Both the position numbers and the translations under genes were made by a program. 38,401 nucleotides of DNA from Dysgonamonadaceae bacterium. GTDB lineage: Bacteria > Bacteroidota > Bacteroidia > Bacteroidales > Azobacteroidaceae. The stretch is taken from assembly GCA_031267615.1 (NCBI GenBank), contig JAIRYM010000089.1:1-38401 (forward strand), read 5' to 3'. Shown here in pieces: positions 33,734-38,401 of this stretch; the first letter of the stretch is position 1; every line of letters starts with the position of its first letter. The notes under the pieces are model-generated. The model was not told the origin of the DNA, ran no database searches, and saw only the letters and a list, made by a program, of their open reading frames with translations.

Positions 33734-36700
33734 TTATTTCTGAAATTTCAAAATCTTCACTGTCCCGATAATCCCGGACTCCATTAGAGGAGCGGTTGCT
33801 TTAGGACCTCTGTTTATTTTCAGGCGGCGTTCCTCTTCGGGCAGGTTTCTGTCTCCGATAATTCGGTTTGCCCAGTTGTTCACGACTTCGACTTCGAGTT
33901 CGTTGTCGCCTTCTTTTATAAATTTTGTAATATCAACAAGATACGGCTCTGCCCAAACTCCGCCAGCGTATTGCCCATTGAGTTTCACTTTTGCCATCAC
34001 GCCGACTTTCTCAAAATCGAGGAATAACTTCTTATAGTCTTCAGGGGATTTAACGACGTTCTTTATCTTAATGGTCGTCCTGTAAATCGCCGTCCCGGAA
34101 TAAAACTTGATTGCTTCATTCTCCGATTTTGCCCAGTCTGTCAAAGTCTCGAAGACAACCGGTTCGGATGGTCCACGGTAAATGGTATCGGATTGAAAAC
34201 TAACCGTCCAAGGTGAAGAAATTTCCAAAACTGTTTCCAGGACAGGGAAATTTTCTTGCAGGGATGTTGTGCGTAATGCCCCTGCGGATGATGCAGGATT
34301 GCGGAAAACGATGAACGCACTGCCGGCCGGCTCCAATTTCAGAGGAACGGTAGTAAGTTCACTGTTTTGCGAAAAAGCAGGCAGAGGTCTGTGGCTTCCG
34401 AGCATCGGGTCCCAAAATTCGGGCTGTTTGCTTTTAACGCGGAAAGTTGCATTAAATTCTTGTACTGTATCGCTTTGATTGGAGAGAAAATATATATCTG
34501 TGTTACCGTCGCGGCGGTGAGTGTACATGATAGGAGCGTCGCCTTCGACAGCAAAGTCCGGCGCAAGCGAAAAACTCTCAAAAATCTCTTGCAAAGAGGT
34601 TATTTGAGGATAAATTTTACCTTTACCGTATGTAGAAACTGTGCCTGCATCATTTCTACCGCCCCATAATTGCGTTGCGAGCGCTTTCACTTCTCCATCC
34701 GATTCTGGATAATTTTCAAGGCTTGGCGAGCACAACGGTGGGTTGCCGACAACAGTCAAGCCCTGCTCGACGAGTTTGGCAATGCAGCTCAGCATTTCGG
34801 GGCGCATCTTTTCCTGAGGCGGCAAGACGAGGATGCGATATTGAGTGCCGTGAGGCAGCGTGAGTTTGCCGTCTTTTACAATCGCGTTATTCATCAATAC
34901 TTCGGCGTTGATATGGTCATAGTGATAGCCTGCTGGGGTTTCTGGCTGTGTGATTCCACACATTTTAGGAGCGTCTTCGCCGATGAAATATGCAACATCG
35001 GAAACGTCAATCCCCTGTTGGAGCATAAATGAACAGCGACGCAAGTATGTAGAGAACAAATCAAGTTGCGAAAACCACGTGTTTTTGCGGTTGAACTGGC
35101 AGTTATACCATGCATCGACACCGGGGTATGTATCGTCAGCCTGTTGCTGAATATTGACGTGTAGCACAAAAGCGTTCACACCTTCTGCTATTGCCCAGTC
35201 GCCACGTTTTTTCAATGTTGCAGGCGAAACTCTGTAATGGTCGCTGGCGTTAGTAAAGGACTCCGACCATACTTTGGTTTTGCCGTAAATATGGGCACAC
35301 GACGAGGCACAGCGGTTTTCTTCCTTGCCAATGAAATCGTCTACCCAAAACTCGCCTCCAACTTCGTCAGACTGTCCTCCGTATTGCAAAAATTCGCCTG
35401 CAAAGCCCCATGAACCATAGTTTTCGAGCCAAGTCGTCAGTCCGTCGGCGTTAGATTTTTCGCGAAGCGTGCGAACATATTCCATCGCAATACGGTCGGC
35501 AACGAGGCGGCGCATATCCCACAAAAAACGGTCTGAAAGTTCGGGACTGCCTACAGGATAGCCGTAATACGCAGGAAAATAAGGCGTGGGATCGTAGTTA
35601 TATCGTTTTTTGAAAATTTCAATAAAATCATCTGTAATATTTTGCCCACCTTTTTCGTAACTGTCCAGCACATTCACTTTAAACGTTTTTCGGTCTTCGG
35701 CAGGGATTCGTTTTATTATTTCTCCTATGTATTTATCATGATGATAGGCTGTGTGTTCGGCGCTCATTTTATCACATTCATAACCCAGTGCACCAACGGG
35801 TGAAGGCGAATTGGCGATACCGGTCGGATACATTCCCATACGGATTATTACCCAGTCGCCTTCGGGAACGTCCCACGTGAGAGTACCGTCGGCAGCGAGT
35901 TTGTCAGATATATCTATTATTTTATCTACTGGAATTGAGAGCGAACTGTCGGCAGTTTCGGCGTCCCACATAAATGCGTTCCAGGGCGGAGCAAGCGAGT
36001 TAAACATCTTGCCGAAAGTTTTTTCTTCATACCGTTCCAAAACGGGGGCGTGAGTGAGCGAGAAGCCTGTCAGGAAACCGGATTTCCCTGTTTTTGTAAA
36101 CACAAGACGGAACTCATCGGCTGTGATTTCGGGAAATGTTATGGCAAGCGGCGCCCAAGTGTGAAAACCACGGCTCAACTGATGGTCGGAGCGATCAAAA
36201 TTGAACGATTTTATTGTCCTGTATTCGCTGCCGTCGCGATATTGCAGTTCGGTCAATGCGCGAAATTCTTTGTAAGACGATATTACCAAACTCTGTACGG
36301 GTACGGCTTTTGCCAGTTTCAGCGTAATGGTCGATTCTTCGTTACGTGGCAGTTGCAATCCGTTTTCCGTTTTGCTGATATTGGTCGAAGGCGTGATTTT
36401 CGCGCCATGCTCGTCAAGCAAATTTTTAGTCGCCTCTTTGTTTATGGGGAATGTGAGTACGCGGACATCTTCAAAATCTTCGGGTTTTGTGTTTGTTATC
36501 GAGTCATAAAACTCCCCTCTACGGTTTTTCTGCATTTCTTCCCTTGTAACTTCTATTTTTTCGGAGAAATGCGTTGGTCCGATAATACGCCGTTGAATAC
36601 CTGCAAGGTAGCGCATCGACTGATGAGCATCTATCCACGGTCCGCCCGACTGACTCCATCCGGGGCAGTTAAACATTCCGATTTCGATGTCGAGTTCGGT

Positions 36701-37000
36701 TGCTTTTTTGAGCGTTGTATGAATCATATTCCACCATTGGTCGGACATAAAAGCTAATTCCTCGCCGCCGCCGGTCAGACCGATGTAGGCGCGTGTAATT
36801 CCAGCTTTCTTCATCGCTTCAAGGTCAGCGATAATTCCTTCTTTGGTAACGGTTTTGTCGATCCAGTACCAATAGCAACCAACGCGAATGTCGGCTGGCG
36901 GTGTTTCAAAACCCGATTCGAGACGGACGGAAGAATTATTTTTGCAAGCAATAAAAGCAAGCATAACGAGCAGAATGGATAAGGATTTCAAGTATTTCAT
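33734..37000 (-). CDS. GH106-like alpha-L-rhamnosidase lipoprotein
   Basis: 1088 residues; lipoprotein signal with the lipid Cys in LAFIACKNNS. The N-terminal catalytic part has PPADIRVGCYWYWIDKTVTK, EGIIADLEAMKKAGITRAYI and FNCPGWSQSGGPW, typical of the GH106 (PF17132) family, whose members cleave alpha-L-rhamnose from pectin and plant or microbial glycans. The C-terminal part is beta-sandwich-like: FYSGTAIYRTTIKIKN, KVKLNGQYAGGVWAEPYLVD, NELEVEVVNNWANRIIG. The length agrees with the family. I use the start at 37000 because the lipoprotein signal begins there and the promoter lies just upstream. It is likely exported to the outer membrane. The exact substrate is not readable. Confidence 0.88.
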   Translation of the reverse strand: MKYLKSLSILLVMLAFIACKNNSSVRLESGFETPPADIRVGCYWYWIDKTVTKEGIIADLEAMKKAGITRAYIGLTGGGEELAFMSDQWWNMIHTTLKKATELDIEIGMFNCPGWSQSGGPWIDAHQSMRYLAGIQRRIIGPTHFSEKIEVTREEMQKNRRGEFYDSITNTKPEDFEDVRVLTFPINKEATKNLLDEHGAKITPSTNISKTENGLQLPRNEESTITLKLAKAVPVQSLVISSYKEFRALTELQYRDGSEYRTIKSFNFDRSDHQLSRGFHTWAPLAITFPEITADEFRLVFTKTGKSGFLTGFSLTHAPVLERYEEKTFGKMFNSLAPPWNAFMWDAETADSSLSIPVDKIIDISDKLAADGTLTWDVPEGDWVIIRMGMYPTGIANSPSPVGALGYECDKMSAEHTAYHHDKYIGEIIKRIPAEDRKTFKVNVLDSYEKGGQNITDDFIEIFKKRYNYDPTPYFPAYYGYPVGSPELSDRFLWDMRRLVADRIAMEYVRTLREKSNADGLTTWLENYGSWGFAGEFLQYGGQSDEVGGEFWVDDFIGKEENRCASSCAHIYGKTKVWSESFTNASDHYRVSPATLKKRGDWAIAEGVNAFVLHVNIQQQADDTYPGVDAWYNCQFNRKNTWFSQLDLFSTYLRRCSFMLQQGIDVSDVAYFIGEDAPKMCGITQPETPAGYHYDHINAEVLMNNAIVKDGKLTLPHGTQYRILVLPPQEKMRPEMLSCIAKLVEQGLTVVGNPPLCSPSLENYPESDGEVKALATQLWGGRNDAGTVSTYGKGKIYPQITSLQEIFESFSLAPDFAVEGDAPIMYTHRRDGNTDIYFLSNQSDTVQEFNATFRVKSKQPEFWDPMLGSHRPLPAFSQNSELTTVPLKLEPAGSAFIVFRNPASSAGALRTTSLQENFPVLETVLEISSPWTVSFQSDTIYRGPSEPVVFETLTDWAKSENEAIKFYSGTAIYRTTIKIKNVVKSPEDYKKLFLDFEKVGVMAKVKLNGQYAGGVWAEPYLVDITKFIKEGDNELEVEVVNNWANRIIGDRNLPEEERRLKINRGPKATAPLMESGIIGTVKILKFQK

Positions 37001-37019
37001 TTTGTGTATAAAATTTTTG

Positions 37020-37050
37020 CAAAGGTAGATATTTTCCTTTAAAGAACAAA
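37020..37050 (-). promoter_or_regulatory. Sigma-A-type promoter of the GH106 gene
   Basis: Minus strand TTTG (37050-37047), 19 bases, TACCTTTG (37027-37020), 20 bases before the ATG at 37000. Both boxes are perfect. Confidence 0.8.
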
Positions 37051-37074
37051 TTTTTTCCCCTGAACTGACAGAAT

Positions 37075-37115
37075 AAAAAAGGCTGCTCAAAAAAGTTTTT
37101 GAAACAGCCTTTTTT
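37075..37115 (-). terminator. Strong two-way terminator after the SUMF1 gene
   Basis: AAAAAAGGCTG (37075-37085) pairs with CAGCCTTTTTT (37105-37115). Inside, TCAAAAA pairs with TTTTTGA around AG, so almost all 41 bases are in one hairpin with T runs on both strands. It ends the SUMF1 transcript 37 bases after its stop and shields the GH106 promoter. Confidence 0.88.
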
Positions 37116-37151
37116 CTAACAGCTAATTACCGACTTATAATTTTTAGGCTG

Positions 37152-38401
37152 CTACCTGCAAACAACCCGAAACCCATCGCCGTTGCCCCGGAAAGACGGG
37201 TAGCCGTCGCTGTACCGGTTCGAAACGCGGCAGCCGTAAGCGCCATTGCCAAAGCTGCCGCCGCGACGAACGCGGACGGAACCGGAAGTAGGACCTGTAG
37301 GGTCAAGATCGTTAGCACTGCCTGGGATTGGACTTGCATACCAGTCCCAGCACCACTCCCAAACGTTGCCGGTCATGTCACAAAGATCAAGAGCATTGGC
37401 GGTTTGGGTTCCAACAGGGTGGGTTTGACTGCTGCTGTTGCCATTATACCAGCCATAGTTAGCAATAGCATTACTGCCAGAGTAGAAATAATCTTTATCG
37501 CTGCCTGTATTGGTTGGACTATTCTGTCCTCCGCGCGCTGCGTATTCCCATTCTGCCTCTGTCGGCAGGCGATAGCCGTTCTTGGTCATGTCCATTGTGG
37601 CGGCGTTCCAGTTGGAATTAGAGGTTGAAGGTATTGAGGTATACGCAAGGTGTAACCAGTCGCTAACACCGGAAACAGTATAACAAGGTTCTTTGCCTTC
37701 CATCGCGCTTAACTTGTTGCAATAGGCTATAGCGTCATACCAGCTGATCATTTCAGCAGGTTTGGATGATGAGGGCGCATAACTAGTATTCGTGCTGCAA
37801 CTAAAGTTATTGTTACTGGGCTGATCGGAACCACTGGTGGTAACGGCTACTCTGTCAGGAAAGACATACTCAAACTGAGCCTGCGTTATCTGGGTCTTGC
37901 TCATGTTAAAAGAAGTGCTGATATTTACTAAATGATTGCCGAATACATCGGTGGCGGAGTTAGCACCGTCGGTAGCGTCCTGCAAGGCTGCGCCAATGGT
38001 ATAGCTGCCGCCTTCTACGGGAAGCATCGTCGGCTTCAAGAACGAAAGGGGGTAATAGTATCTCACCGTTATTTCACTGGATGTCCTTGTTGTTCCAAAG
38101 TTAATAACGTGGCTTGTCTGCTTGCCCTTAGAAGTTGTGTTGTCAAAGAACTCGTATTTCACAGCATAAGGATCGGCGATGGCGGTAAACTCTATATCAT
38201 CGGTGTTGGTTATGCCGCAAGAGACGGCAGCGAGTGGTACAGGCGGAATGGTAGGCGTGTTGTTGTAGCAGGTCTGTATCCACTCCACGCCGTTCCATGT
38301 TTCGACGCACTCGGTGTCTGTGTTGAATATCTGCAAGCCGAGGGCTGCCTGCTGTGACGCCGGAGAGAGTGAGCCGAGGTTCAGTGCGTCGCGCTGGTCG
38401 G
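37152..38401 (-). CDS. SUMF1/C-lectin-fold protein (partial, 5' end outside window)
   Basis: The frame is open to the right edge, so the N-terminus is missing; at least 416 residues are here. The first visible part (LGLQIFNTDTECVETWNGVE) resembles the 'FISUMP'-type N-terminal repeat of Bacteroidota surface proteins, followed by a linker and a beta-rich part. The C-terminal SUMF1 domain has MLPVEGGSYTIGA, KTQITQAQFEYVF, ISWYDAIAYCNKLSAMEGKE, YRLPTEAEWEYAARGGQ, LCDMTGNVWEWCWDWYA and VRRGGSFGNGAYGCRVSNR, ending GDGFRVVCR. This is the fold used by diversity-generating retroelement targets, whose variable region sits at exactly this C-terminus. It is not expected to be an active formylglycine enzyme. 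A terminator follows. Confidence 0.88.
   Translation of the reverse strand, partial: DQRDALNLGSLSPASQQAALGLQIFNTDTECVETWNGVEWIQTCYNNTPTIPPVPLAAVSCGITNTDDIEFTAIADPYAVKYEFFDNTTSKGKQTSHVINFGTTRTSSEITVRYYYPLSFLKPTMLPVEGGSYTIGAALQDATDGANSATDVFGNHLVNISTSFNMSKTQITQAQFEYVFPDRVAVTTSGSDQPSNNNFSCSTNTSYAPSSSKPAEMISWYDAIAYCNKLSAMEGKEPCYTVSGVSDWLHLAYTSIPSTSNSNWNAATMDMTKNGYRLPTEAEWEYAARGGQNSPTNTGSDKDYFYSGSNAIANYGWYNGNSSSQTHPVGTQTANALDLCDMTGNVWEWCWDWYASPIPGSANDLDPTGPTSGSVRVRRGGSFGNGAYGCRVSNRYSDGYPSFRGNGDGFRVVCR

Noticed and set aside
37091..37151. DGR template repeat next to the right-edge SUMF1 gene
   Set aside because: The gap holds a terminator hairpin and no near-copy of the gene end; none was noticed elsewhere in the window.
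37225..37240. tRNA T-loop-like GGTTCGAA
   Set aside because: It lies inside the conserved coding sequence for SNR in the SUMF1 domain and has no cloverleaf around it.

Overview
The window looks like a chromosomal piece from a member of the Bacteroidota, most likely order Bacteroidales. The signs are a SusC/SusD pair, SusC C-terminal and lipoprotein signals, many promoters of the Bacteroidota sigma-A type (TTTG, about 19 bases, TAnnTTTG), start codons without Shine-Dalgarno sites, a GH106 lipoprotein and a 30-residue COX24-like basic protein. The species cannot be named from the sequence alone. No rRNA, tRNA, phage structural gene or transposase gene was seen.

Layout. 1-400: end of an unknown gene and a frameshifted fragment of a COG2865-type regulator. 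400-4105 (minus): gyrB followed by a fused C26 amidohydrolase/M19 dipeptidase. 4106-10467 (plus): a SusC-SusD-SUMF1 lipoprotein cassette. Its long leader holds a sigma-A-type promoter, an exact match to the sigma-54 promoter consensus, an (AG)11 tract that covers the predicted sigma-54 start point, and a hairpin. 10488-13294 (plus): xerD, about 0.8 kb of palindromic and 23-bp tandem repeats, a SPOR-domain protein and folE. 13296-16886 (minus): a housekeeping series HU, COX24-like protein, rng, coaA, apt. 17062-22232 (plus): a four-gene operon trmD, glycosyltransferase 2, ugd, ADP-forming acyl-CoA synthetase. 22252-26415 (minus): a tightly packed operon of a TIM-barrel lipoprotein, LutB-like ferredoxin protein, methyltransferase and rfbB.

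26564-27229 (minus) is an uncharacterised 221-residue protein. A 92-codon ORF made of eight 21-bp palindromic repeats precedes it and overlaps its start codon by 4 nt. This unit is transcribed away from a secreted six-hairpin glycosidase (27605-29827), and the two promoters are mirror images sharing a TTTGCAAA centre. The right end holds serS, a GT4 glycosyltransferase, an orphan sensor histidine kinase, a GH106 rhamnosidase-like lipoprotein, a strong two-way terminator, and a SUMF1/C-lectin-fold protein cut by the window edge whose C-terminus resembles the variable region of diversity-generating retroelement targets.

The genes fit a glycan-feeding gut or host-associated anaerobe: an outer-membrane glycan importer, two secreted glycosidases, and genes for UDP-glucuronate and dTDP-sugar based surface polysaccharide, mixed with core genes. 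The parts most worth checking are the coupled 21-bp repeat ORF with its mirrored promoters, the sigma-54/AG-tract leader of susC, the repeat island after xerD, and the possible diversified lectin at the right edge.
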